Assembly: GCA_011009095.1 (NCBI GenBank)
Contig: VTPC01090564.1
Span: forward strand, 1-64,000
Length of the DNA stretch: 64,000 bases
Direction: 5' to 3'
Source of the DNA: Ignelater luminosus
Lineage: Eukaryota > Arthropoda > Insecta > Coleoptera > Elateridae
A model generated the notes under the pieces. That model did no database searches. It had not been told where the DNA came from and was given only the letters and a program-made list of their open reading frames with translations. Shown piece after piece: positions 44,701 to 55,760 of this stretch (positions within the stretch are counted from its first letter, which is position 1; every line of letters starts with the position of its first letter). Made by a program: the position numbers and the translations under genes.

Positions 44701-45999
44701 TCTATAGTTATTTTTGTAAACTACCTTTCAGTAATAAAACAACACCAGCCGTTACTGTTAATGCATAAAATATACAATTTAAAAGATGGATTGGAAAGTA
44801 CTTGAATTAGAATAATTAAACACTTGAATAGCTGTATTAGAATATGTCTGAAAGGGATCATATCCAGAAATAGAAATCTTTTTATATCTTCCAATAGCCT
44901 CACGTAAAAGCAAAAAGGTTTAATAAAACCGTTAATAATAAAAAAAACATATAATTATGATAATTATTAGATTTCTTTGTTTGAAAATTAAAGTAGATGG
45001 TCTTAAAATTTTAAGATACGCCTTTTAATTATTTGATATTTAAACGAACTTGAAAGTAAACTTTACTAAAATAACAAAATTAATAGACCTTAAAATCTAG
45101 TTTTATTGATAAAAAGTCAGTATACATGTAAGTGCATTGTCCACTTGCTAATTAATGTTATGTAACTTTTGCACATAAACTGCAGTTTTTACACAAGTGG
45201 TTATAATCACAGTTAAACTTTTATTAATGGCTCTCTTTTTGCTTTTCTCATTGACATTATGTAATTTTACATATTTGTTTGTTTGTTTTATTTGTTCATT
45301 TCCACCTACTTATGATTCTTTCGTATGTAGTATCTATTCTAATATTTAATGTTGTCAGTTCAACTTTGGAATTTAACTAACTTCAGCAACTAATGTGGGG
45401 TATATTTAATGATTGCCACATTGTAATTAATTAGAATTTGTTGACTTTATTGTATTAACATATTTTACAATGCTTAAAACTTAAATACAGGGTGTACCAA
45501 AAATCACTGTTGACATATGACAGTTTTGTATACAGGGTATTAGAGTTTAATATTCTTCGTTTCTTCAATCTCCAATATTTCGTTAACGACAAAAAAACTG
45601 AAACGAGATTTTCTGATTGGTTATTATTAATAACATTTAAGAAAGATTTTATACACCACTGCAAAACTGAATAATCTTGTTGTGTCTGGATCTTACTCTT
45701 GTACTTTTTTCCTGAATGCGACGTTTTTAAGTAAACTTTGATTTTTTAAGATTATAAAAGCTTTTTCTCGCATTAGACAGTATGACAGGTGAATGAGATT
45801 TGTAGAGTATCTGATTTTGGCTGCGTCAAATCTGGTTTTATCTTTTTAGAACTACAAATGTTTCCTTGTTGTTTATCCTGAGTCTGGTATCTCACTGCGC
45901 TTTTGAAAATGTGTATCTTACTTTTAGAGCTGCCCGACAGACATTCACGTCTAGATGAGTAGCTGCTTTCTAGAAGTCGATATTACCACAGCTTTCCAC
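41762..45999. other. Spacer with scattered relics
   Basis: No gene is supported. On the minus strand 42570-42625 reads YQYADETAYAYSKTID, resembling the YADDTALYASS box of Jockey-type reverse transcriptases; the rest is unreadable. A 64 bp facing pair of the TATACAGGGTG motif lies at 43277-43340, and further copies at 44161, 45485 and 45530. Confidence 0.35.
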
Positions 46000-48000
46000 A
46001 TTTCACAGCCATCCGTCGCCCGATCTTAAACACCGTAGTGCGAAATGTGGCCTTGGAGGCCTAAGGCTTGATTGGTAATTTTTCTCCATTCTTTCTTTTC
46101 CGTTGCTTTTCTTCTCCAGTTTCTGATGTCTAGCTTCCTCAAATCCTCTTCCACTGCATCCAGCAATTTTCTTCTGGGACATCCTCTCATTCTTTTTCCT
46201 ATCAACTCTGCTTTCAATATTTTCTTTGCTGCTCTTGTTTCCGAGAGTTTCTCGACATGTCTCAGTCATCTAATTCTTTGCGATATCATTTGTGCTATTA
46301 TTGTTGGGTTGCTGTAAAGTTCATATCAATTCCTTATTTGTTTTTTTTCCACTTTAATTTCCTCATATATTCTTCGCAGCATTTCCTATCCCAAATCTGT
46401 GATTTTCGCTCTTCGGCTCTGTTTAGCGTCCATAGCCCACAACCATACAAGGTGTTATAACTGCTCTATACAGTTTTTCTTTTGCTGCCTTGGACACCAA
46501 TTTTGACCTTAGCACTTTTGATAACGTTCCTGCACTTTCACTTCATTTATTTATTGTGCAGTTTATTTCTCTGCCTTTATTTGCGTTCACTCCTAGGTAA
46601 GTAACATTTTCTGTTTTTTCAAACTGGTATCTTTTCCCTCCTCTATAGTTGTCTATTATTAGCTTCTTCTTTCCTATTTCTTCACCAGATCTCATCACCT
46701 TATATTTAGTCTTTTCCTCATTAATTTCTAGTCCTCTTTTTTGCAGCTTTTGTTTATATGTATTAGTTCCTTTTTTGATCTTGTTAGTAATACCAGGCCG
46801 TCTGCGTATGATAGACACTGGTGTTTCTTATTGAGTAGTGTTTTATTTCTGTAGATGTCGCTATCTATTATTACGTTCTCTAATACTACGTTAAAAAGCA
46901 TTGCCTTGTCTTACTTCTCTGTTTGTCTTAAATGATTGTGATTTTTGTCCGTTTACACTCACTTTGCTTTCCGTGTTATTGAGCGCCATTTTTGTCAATC
47001 TTATCGTTACGTTTTGACAACGAAGTGTATTTATTTTTAATATTTATTTTTACTTAGTTTATTACAATCTATTTCCAGAATTTATTTACGCTAAATTATT
47101 TATTTAATTATATACAGAAGAATTTATTTATCACTAATTAACATTGACTGTAGAACTGCCTTCTGCTCGGTTAACGCCGCCTTATATTCGTTTCCGCGTG
47201 GTTCTTGATGAGCCCAGAAAGTTCGCGTTCCTTCTGGAACATTCGACGGTGGAACAGTCTCGATAGTTCAAGATTTCTCCGGTACATTCGACCAGCTTGT
47301 TCGAGACTGTTCGGGACTTTTTCTAGAATATTCTAGAGGTGGCGCGTTACATTATTAACTTCTGCAGTATTTCCAACTTTTCCATTCCTTTGTAAATCTC
47401 TGCTCTATGTATTCTGTCATAAGCTTGTCTGAAATCTATGAACAACGCGTGTGCAGACAAGTTGCTTTTATAGCTCCTCGACAATACTTGTTTCATTGTG
47501 AAAATCTGCTCATTGACTGAACAAGCTTTTCGAAAACCTGCTTGGTAGTTACCTATTACTTTATCATACTTATCCATATGCTTTTTTATCAGACTTGCTA
47601 AAATTTTGTACACAACATCCAATAGCGATGGCAGTATTTTCGGGAAGACGTGTTCGTTATTGATCGACATCTCGCTCTAACCTTCTGCTATTCAAGATAT
47701 TCTCGAAATGCTGTTCCCACCTGTCTGCCATTGCTTTAGCTTCTCCCACCAAGTTTCCTTCTTCATCATTGGTAAATATCATTTTCTGCCGCCCTCTGCT
47801 TTTTTTTGCTTCCCAGTAAAAATTTCTTATGTCTCTATTGTTAAAGTTTTCTTTTACTTTTTCTATCTTTTTCACTAGATACTCTCTTTTTCTCTTTCTA
47901 CAGATCTCCAACACTTTCCTTCTTAGTTTAGCAAATTCTTTTTTGGTTTGATCTGTATTGTTTTCAAGCATTTTATTTTTGGCTTTGTTGAATATGGTGA
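46000..48000 (-). mobile_element. RTE-like LINE, interrupted
   Basis: Read on the minus strand: a linker with RRKVLEICRKRKREYLVKKI and NRDIRNFYWEAKK (47971-47657); RT N-terminal part with LLDVVYKILASLIKK, NYQAGFRKACSVNEQIFTMK and LFIDFRQAYDRIHRAEI (47630-47370), including the motif A Asp. After the interruption at 47005-47351 it resumes as MALNNTESKVSVNGQKSQSF and VRQGN (about 46990-46900), then LENVIIDSDIY, KHQCLSYAD (about 46800) and KRGLEINEEKTKYKVM. The tail is GCPRRKLLDAVEEDLRKLDI and NWRRKATEKKEWRKI (46217-46030). Order and motifs fit the RTE-like group. The apurinic endonuclease is not recognised, so it is 5' truncated near 48000. There are several frame breaks. Ignoring the LTR, coding would pass from KLI to RLTKM. 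Confidence 0.82.
47005..47351 (-). mobile_element. Solo LTR inserted in the LINE
   Basis: A 347 bp segment absent from the LINE reading frame, flanked by the 4 base duplication TTAT (47001-47004 and 47352-47355). On the minus strand it starts TGTAACGCGCC, has CTCTAGAATATTCTAG near its start, a TATA-like ATATAAGG followed by CAGTTCTACAG, and several AATAAA. These are the parts of an LTR (U3, R, polyadenylation). A 4 base duplication fits the Ty3/gypsy group. It is younger than the LINE copy. No internal region remains. Confidence 0.65.
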
Positions 48001-48910
48001 TATGGACCTCAAAAAATCAATTTGCACCCACTTATCCAATCTTGCTGCCCATTTATTTACTAGACACCGTTCGTCTACTTGGATTTCTTTGACTACTATG
48101 TAGGACCGCAAACCATTATCAGTAACTTCTTCATTGTCATCCTGGTCAGAACTTTAGCAATTACATCAACAGTTTTTCCGATGATATTTCGTCTAGAATA
48201 ATTTTCAAAACAATGGGCAACTCCACATCTACCTAGCTCAATTCCTGTGCTGCTCATTATTTTTACTCCACAAGATGAAAAAGCATTGCTCTCTTTTAGG
48301 AAAGGATTTAATTCGATATTACTATCAGTTGGGTAGTATTAGTAGTTCATTATTCTTTGTTAATCGACTGTGATACATTCAGAGCTTGCAACGGAATGAA
48401 TTTGCCTTCTTTCCAATGATGTTTTCCTCCTTGGCTTAAGAAGTGTATAGTCTATACGGGCCGGAATAACCACAGTTCAATCTAATTGGACACAATAATG
48501 ATTTCAAGAGAATTCAAAGAAATTGATCGACATATTGCTCTTCATTTCATCTTTTTCCAAAGTTGGCTATTCCCAACAGATCTTAAAATTTCTCTCACGT
48601 ACAGGTACATCTACAACTACGGGTTTTAGAACATATAACGATGAAGGCTGATACGAAAATGCGTAGGATTTTTAAACTAAATGTCAAATGAACTTGACAT
48701 CAAGATATTGAGGAGACAGAGTAATGTGAGTTGGCCGTGGATCAAATAATAAATGTAACGTCCACGTACCAAAACCAAATCTTCGGCTTGTATGTTGAAG
48801 GTTTTTGAAACAATCGTTTTAGCGGATGCTATAAACATTTTCCTAACAACTTGTGATGAAGTCATATTTAAAAACATAAAAAGAAATAAAGTAAATTTCA
48901 GCAAGAACCA
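48001..48910 (-). other. Coding-like stretches of unknown origin
   Basis: Minus-strand frames show several protein-like pieces without a recognised family. One is MLKFTLFLFMFLNMTSSQVV (48904) with a hydrophobic start. Another is SYAFSYQPSSLYVLKPVVVD followed by VPVREILRSVGNSQLWKKMK (about 48660-48540). Others are SSTGIELGRCGVAHCFENYS (about 48260-48190) and YIVVKEIQVDERCLVNKWAA (about 48105-48045). The frames change between pieces, so this looks like a decayed gene or transposon rather than a working exon set. A spliced host gene is not excluded. Confidence 0.25.
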
Positions 48911-51900
48911 AAAAACTCTATTTTAAATGGAGATAAAATTTCATTTCAAAGGTAATATTAGTTGTTTCTCACTGATGTTTGCAACTATGAATCCTTAATC
49001 GCCCCAATAATAATAATTACTAAAGCAATAAATATTTATGTGCATAGCAGTTAATTAGAGAAGTATTCTGTTGAGTAAGCATTTTAATAATATAAAGTTG
49101 TGTTGCTTTGGTTTGTTTTTTTGAAAGCGCTCAGAAAATGATTATCTACATTCAAGGGTTTCTGCAAGAATGGAATTCATGAACTATCTTTTCGTCGTTG
49201 CATTTCCAAGTAGGTTTAATAATATCATTTCAGTATGCAATTATAAGTTCTTTGAGCAATGACAAATACAACTTGGAAATCGTGCTAGTTGTCACAAAAT
49301 GCAAACTCTGGGAATTCCTGACCGCAACGTACTTGTTAGATTAATTAAACCATTATGATTTCTAAATAAACCCCAGTAACTGTAGTAATTAAAAAAGTAT
49401 TCAAAGAAATCTTGTGAAATAATTGGCTGCATTAGTAGAACTTACAAATGCAAGGTTTTTGTACTTGCTTATTAAATAATAACAGCGTATACCGTATTTT
49501 TTCGCTATAACAAACAACTTTAATTTAAATAAACTTTTCGGGCTTAATTAATCTTAGTATAACTTTAATAATTTTTAAATAAGAAAATATTAAAATATAC
49601 AGGTTATCCTATTTTAAAGAGATTGAAAAGAATTACGTTTACGTTACCTCTAAAGATTAGAGACCACTGCAAGGTTTGCAAACTTAATTAAATTTACTAT
49701 AATTAATGGTCAGACGACGTCTTACAAAAAAAAAAAATTGAATAACATTTTTGGTTAGACCTGCATAGCGCTATATCGTTGTAATCAGCATTTGAGCGCA
49801 AAGCATGTAGAAGGTCAGTTCCATTGGAAAAAAATAGGTTTTATGTGCCATTCTTTAAAAGAACACCTTGAGTAATCCAGAATACATCTAGAAAGTACAG
49901 ACAATCGTTGCTTGCAATTTTTTAGAACAGTTTTTTACATTTCTAATAATAACGACGTTATCTTTTGATGACAAGCCTTTGGGACACTTGGTATTTTGTT
50001 TTTCTCTTGTGGTCCATGTCGAAAGTCATAATCGATTGTTTGTTATTGTTAAGTAATTTTAGACAAATAAGTAAGTGTTAAGTTTCGATTTTTATCGTTT
50101 TGACCCAAAAGATTGGATTTTTCGGAGATAACATTTCATGGTTTCTGTAAATAATTTTCATTAAATACCACAAATAGCAACTTTATAGGATCTTAATTCT
50201 GAGTACTGAGTCCAGACAGTTTTTCCGACCTGAATCTCGTTTTTATCGGCAAGAGAGCTAGTGGTACTAAGCTCAAGGACAATCAAAATCGGTTTGGTGC
50301 TTTCCAAGAAATACTCCAAGAAAGTATCTTTGGATTCTGAAGCGCTAATTTTCAAACCTAAGCTGAAACAGCAATCTTTTCTGTTGGACTGGACGTTTTT
50401 AAGTAAACTTATCCAGCTTTATCTGCGTATCGTAGTGCTTCGCTCATTTTCCAGATGAATCCAATCTATTTTTAGTGTACATACCGCAGAACTCTGTATC
50501 AGTTTTTTCCAAGCAAAATACTTACTGTGTCCGAACCATTTTGAACGAAGCCAAATCATTGGCATTAGCAATAAAATTTAAACTGCTCATAAGCAAATTT
50601 GGTCATTGAAGGCGCCTGCGCAACACAGTGCTTATAAGGCTGTTGGTATCACTTACGATGGGTTATGATGAACTTTTTTCTATCTACAGTTAAGTTTCAG
50701 TTGCGGCCGAAAGAAAATACACTCTTAAAAAACCCTTTGGTTTTCTTCAAGAACAGAGAACAGCATTGAAAAGCAAGCAGGTAAATGAATCAAGTGAAAA
50801 AACAAACAAATTCCATTTTGTTACTAAATTCGAGCAACAGTTTTAAAAGAGTTTCAAATTTTGGCGGCAATTTTGATCATGTTCCCAAAGAAATATCAAA
50901 AAACAAAGACACATATTGTCTTTAGTTTTTGATGAAAAATCTGATTAAAAGACAGACTTTGCAAAAAACAACTCCTATCGAGATTCGATTTCGAGTAATG
51001 GTACAGTTGTGTGTAAAGATTCTGTGGTGGTGTTTTTGTTGTCTCTTTGACAAATGAATTGAAAATTCCTGGTGTGCCAAATGAAAATGATGGTGATGGA
51101 GCAAAATAATAAAGTTGTATATAAAACAGCCCGAAGAACAGAAGAAGGGTAGAGTTGAAAAGATCACTGTCTATTATCATAGTTTGTAGATAAAGAAAAT
51201 AATTAGTCCAAAAGATAAAGAAACGGGCAGTGCTAGCTTGAGAAGAATTTTATAACATAGAATTGCAGTTCAGCTTTTTTTGATTCATCTGAGAGGTTTG
51301 CGTTCTTGCTTCATGGTTTTTAATTTCCCAAGCGAAATTTTCTTTTAATAGTGTTTCATCAAAAATCTTCTTGCACATCAGCGGTTAATGTTCAGTAGAG
51401 GTTTTGATATAATTGTCTAGCCATTGTATGTATTGAAACGAAACAACTAATTTCATATATTTTGATAACAATTTCAAAATGAAAACACAAGATGATTCAG
51501 GAGCCATTTAAGAGTCGATCAGTACTAGATGGTCTTGAAATTAACTTAGCCACAATTGAAGCAAAAAAAAGTTACTTTCATTCCTTTCAAAGGAAGGATT
51601 TGAGTCTACTTTAGGAATAAATAGATAAAATAGCTTTCCGGGAAAAAATAATAATGTGTAAACTAAAAACACTTTTAATATTAAAAAACATGGAAAATTT
51701 TGCCAAGACCAAAACCAAGGTTCGCATCAATACTGAGAGAACAGAGGGTAAGCGAGGTGTTGGTTGAAGGGTATTGCAAATGCAACAAAAAAAGGAATGT
51801 ACTGTTTAGACTTGATATTCATAAATGAGCAAGACAGTTTTTAAGATAGATTTCGTGAGAAAATATAGGATGAGACAAAATTTACAAAATCAGATAGAAG

Positions 51901-54164
51901 AAGTTTTTAAAGAATGTAATTTAGCTATAGATGTCTGTTTTGATAGAGGATTGGAAATTGGACAAGGAAAGGCAACAACAGTTGTAAAAGTAACCGTTGC
52001 AAAAACTGCATGACTAAGGGATTATTTTGGTAGAGAGTAACCTATTATTTGAAAATGGTGAACGGAATTAATAATATAAAAATAAATAAAAATTTTTAAT
52101 ATGACCTACATCTATATTTAGAATGGATTATTTACGGGTTTAGTTAGATCAAAACATGAGCATGTTAGTGTGGTGAGAAATATAAATTATTGAAGAAATA
52201 TTAATTTTGGCTATCAAACTAAAAGTGCATAAAGTAACACAAATTTAATTAGTGTTTTTTGAACTGAACGTGATTTATCTTGTTATAAACAAATTACAAC
52301 GATTATAATATTCTAAATAACATTACTCTATTGAAGATTATTGTTATCACCTTTTCAGTGTCAATTTCTTAGAATTCTAAATAAAAAAAAACCACAAATA
52401 CCTTTCTATGATAGATCATGTAGGAATTGTAGGTTTTTTGCAAGTTAAATGTATAGTAAATATAATTCGATTGAAATTTTAACTATCACTGACATTGATT
52501 GACTTCCTACCTATTACCTATAACTAAAAAAGGTTGCACTCCGTAAATTATGGGAATTGTTGTAAGGTGATTTTCAAGGTTAATTTAGGTGTGGCGTTTG
52601 TTATGAATATAAAAATTAAACCACACTACCCCAAATTATAATTTTACAATAAAAACATTACAAAAACTTGTTATATAAATTAATATATAGTTGGAGATAT
52701 TATCTAACTTCTGTCGTTTTCAATTTCCGTTACATCTGTAGGATAGAGATTTGTTTTAATTACACAAATTTTCAATGATGTTATTACTACTTTCATTATT
52801 AATTATTTCCCAACATCAAGTGATAAAAAATTTATAATGACGCTAAACGCAACAAGATACATGTTTAGATACTATATTAGTAATTAGAGTTTTTCATGTC
52901 TAAATAAAGTCAAGGATAGTTGCGAGTGTTTTTTTGTTATGTTTTATTTTGTGACATGTAAACCTTGGTGTCAAATAAAAACAAGAACAATCAACTAATA
53001 AACTTATTTAAATGAGTAGTAAAATAGTTTGGCAAAAAAAGATTATGTCAATAATAAATAGGTAATAAAATTAAAGAATTAATTATTGTATCAAGGTGGA
53101 GCAGCAGCAATGGTCCAAATTTGTGTTACACGCTTTTCTATAACAAAAAATTTCTACACGTTGAAAGCCTTACCTTTCAAAAAAAAAACTTTTTCAACAA
53201 CACCATCCATTTTTTCAGTTCGTTTCATTAGTTCTAAAAATCTGTCTATTACATTACGTGGTTAAAAAACCTTAAGGAAAGATTTTAATAAGATTTCTTT
53301 TACTACATGCTATGTGTTATTGAAATGAATTTAGTTTGAACTTCAGAAGCTGTACATACATTTTTTTTTGCGTAAAAGACTAAAACATAATTTTTACTGA
53401 ACTAAAAGTAAGAAACTTTTTTTACCACGAAAAATCAATCTAAAGGTGTATTGTACCTATAGAAGATATTCATTAAAGGAGAAATTCAAATCTCGCTTAA
53501 AAAGTAAACTCCGGTAATGAGTAGAAATACGAGAAAAAGAGGTATTAAAAAAGTTGTGTTCATGGCCATGTTTAAATATAGAATTTTACTAAAAGGAGGT
53601 TTACTCTCATCGTATTTTTCCTTTTAGAGTGTAAAGAAACAACAGAAACATTTTTCTGCGCTGTATCATGCTGGGTAAATATTTTACATTTTTACATTTC
53701 TAGAATACATATTACGTTTAGTAGATGCATGTTAGTAAGATCATCACGTGGTTAAAAATTTTATTAAAAATAAAAGAACGTTTTATTACTTTTTAAAACA
53801 ATACACCTTTGTTAAATAGGACAGCGGGTTAACATTGCTAGAATTCTAAAGGACGTTAACGTTTAATATTTCTATAAAAAACTTATAAGTTAGCAGACTT
53901 GATTCGATCTGACCTAGACTATTTGGCTTTTGCCTAGTAGGCCAACTATGTGATGTATGGTCCTCAGGGCCACTAATATCACACTTCAACTGATTGACAT
54001 ACTTTACATCTGAGACCTTTCAAATGTCTAGAATTAACTTTTTAATAGAAAAAGGTGTCTTCGGATTAAAAATACTTTACCTTATATGTTTTTTACTTAT
54101 TAGATCTACATAAAATAGTTGGAATTTAATAACCTATAACTAACAATATTTTTCATCTTTGATC
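48911..54164. other. AT-rich spacer
   Basis: No gene is supported. It holds copy 2 of the dispersed repeat (about 49772-50000). The frame 51825-52013 (62 codons, with FDRGLEIGQGKATTVVKVTV) has no known relative and lacks splice or promoter support. The phrase ACGTGGTTAAAAA occurs at about 53258 and 53744, hinting at another local repeat. Confidence 0.4.
49772..50000 (+). repeat. Dispersed repeat, copy 2
   Basis: Matches 37975-38160 in order and direction: TATCGTTGTAATC, then TAGAAAGTACAGACAA, then a variant of CC(G/T)TTGGGA(T/C)AC. About 115 bases separate the first two blocks here and about 100 there. Confidence 0.5.
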
Positions 54165-54400
54165 TTGTCCCACCAACAAAAAAAAATCACAAGCCGCACT
54201 GACCGCTAAAATGAGTAAAAACTGCACCACCCCACTAACAAAAAAAGTCACGAACCACCACTGATTCTACTCATATAAGCTATAACCTCATCAGGCGGGT
54301 GAAAACTGCATCGAGATCAACCCGGTAGTTGTATTTAATCATCGACGTACTAGTTCTGACCTGATTTCACAAATAAAAGAAATCACAAATTGCCACTGTA
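54165..54400 (+). repeat. Diverged tandem units
   Basis: Three related phrases follow one another: CACCAACAAAAAAAAATCAC, then CACTAACAAAAAAAGTCACG, then TCACAAATAAAAGAAATCAC. Each is followed by a CCGCACTGA or CCACTG-type string and each of the first two by GAGTAAAAACTGCA or GTGAAAACTGCATCG. Spacing is irregular. Confidence 0.4.
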
Positions 54401-55099
54401 AATATGTGAATGAAAGCCTTTTTTAGGCTCATCCGAATTGAGATCCGTCTAACAGGACTATTTATTAAAGTGCCTTCATATAGCCTGTAACATTCCGTGG
54501 TGTATACTCTGTACGTAAGTGCAAAAATCATTGATATGGTTCAGTAGTTTAGTGCATAACCTTCTCGGGTCTATACTCTGTACCCTCTTTGGCTATAGGT
54601 GATATAACAGCTATTGAATTTATTGTGCTCAAACTTGACCGAATTAGCTTGTAAAAAGGCAATTTTTCTATCAACCCCTAATTAAATTATCAAACTACTG
54701 GATTTTTTCAACATAACTTGTCCTTTTACAAATTTGAATGGTTTATTCACTAAACCAATTGATTGAGAACTGTCTATATTAGTTTTATTCTCCTTAACAA
54801 AAACTGTTAAATTCTTCATAATTGTATAGTCAAACATTGTTAGTTACATACAACAGTATAAAAATAAGCAAACCACGAGAGAGATCTAGAAGCTTCAAAA
54901 CTTTTCCATCAAACATTTGTTGATAAATTAAATCAAACACTTTTATGAACGTGATGTACTTCTAAAATCTTTAAGACAATTGACTGTAGTGACTTCAAAG
55001 TGGTGACATCATCTTGTACACTCCTTGGTATGGTAAAAAATAAAAGTTTGTTTGTTTGTTTTTCCCTGAATATACGGCAAGAAAGTTATGAAAGTTACG

Positions 55100-55760
55100 T
55101 TCAGAAAAACTTCCTCTTCATATCTCTTTTATTGTATACTTATTTCTAAGAAGACTGTTTTGGACATACTTTAACTCGCTTTGGTCATTATTAAGTTTTG
55201 GAATAGAAATAGTTTGATGAACAAGTAAATTAGTCACAGATTTCATTTTTGGCGGATGGTAATGGGAGTCAAATAAACACCTATATCATGCCCAAGGTTG
55301 CCGTCTGGTAAGCGAGTGACAAGCACATCAAGAACTTTCTATTTCCATGGTAAACCTGATATCTGGATTTTGATTGTTTGGATAATTCAAGAATTGAGAA
55401 ACACTGTTTTAAAAGACACTGCGAGGATGCTCACATTTGCTGGTGGCAATGGAGAGCCCATTACAGGTTTTCAAAAAAACAGAATAACAGATAACTATAG
55501 TCGAAGGAGCAATTCATTTTCCGTCTTGACGCAAAACTTGTCTAATAATTGCTATAAAATCAACAACTGGAACTTTAGTGACTGACTGACCAAAAGATTT
55601 GGTTTAGATATCAGCTGAAGAAAACGAGTAAAGTTCAAGATGTCTGAAGAGGTTTGTGTATCTTTGGAAAACCATATAGCTTTGATGGTTTCAGTGCGCG
55701 TGATATTATGTGACGTTAAATTTCTTTAGGTAAGTTTATAGATTTAATGAGCAAAGTGAT
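55100..55760 (-). mobile_element. Second Penelope-like fossil
   Basis: On the minus strand: KLYGFPKIHKPLQTS (about 55690-55640), FTKVPV-like TKVPVVDFIAIIRQVLRQD (about 55570-55515), MGSPLPPANVSIL (about 55465-55425), FTMEIES-like TMEIE (about 55350), LDVLVTRLPDGNLGHDIGVY (about 55335-55275), then SVTNLLVHQTISI and LKYVQNSLLRN (about 55240-55150). These follow the order of Penelope reverse transcriptase from the palm to the thumb. Parts between the blocks, including the YVDD box, are missing, and the copy is broken in several places. It is separate from, and somewhat differently diverged than, the copy at 12735-13530. Confidence 0.78.

Noticed and set aside
46072-46834. Hydrophobic plus-strand frames rich in Ser/Phe/Leu
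   Set aside because: Antisense of Lys/Glu-rich LINE coding; the hydrophobic look is a consequence of that.
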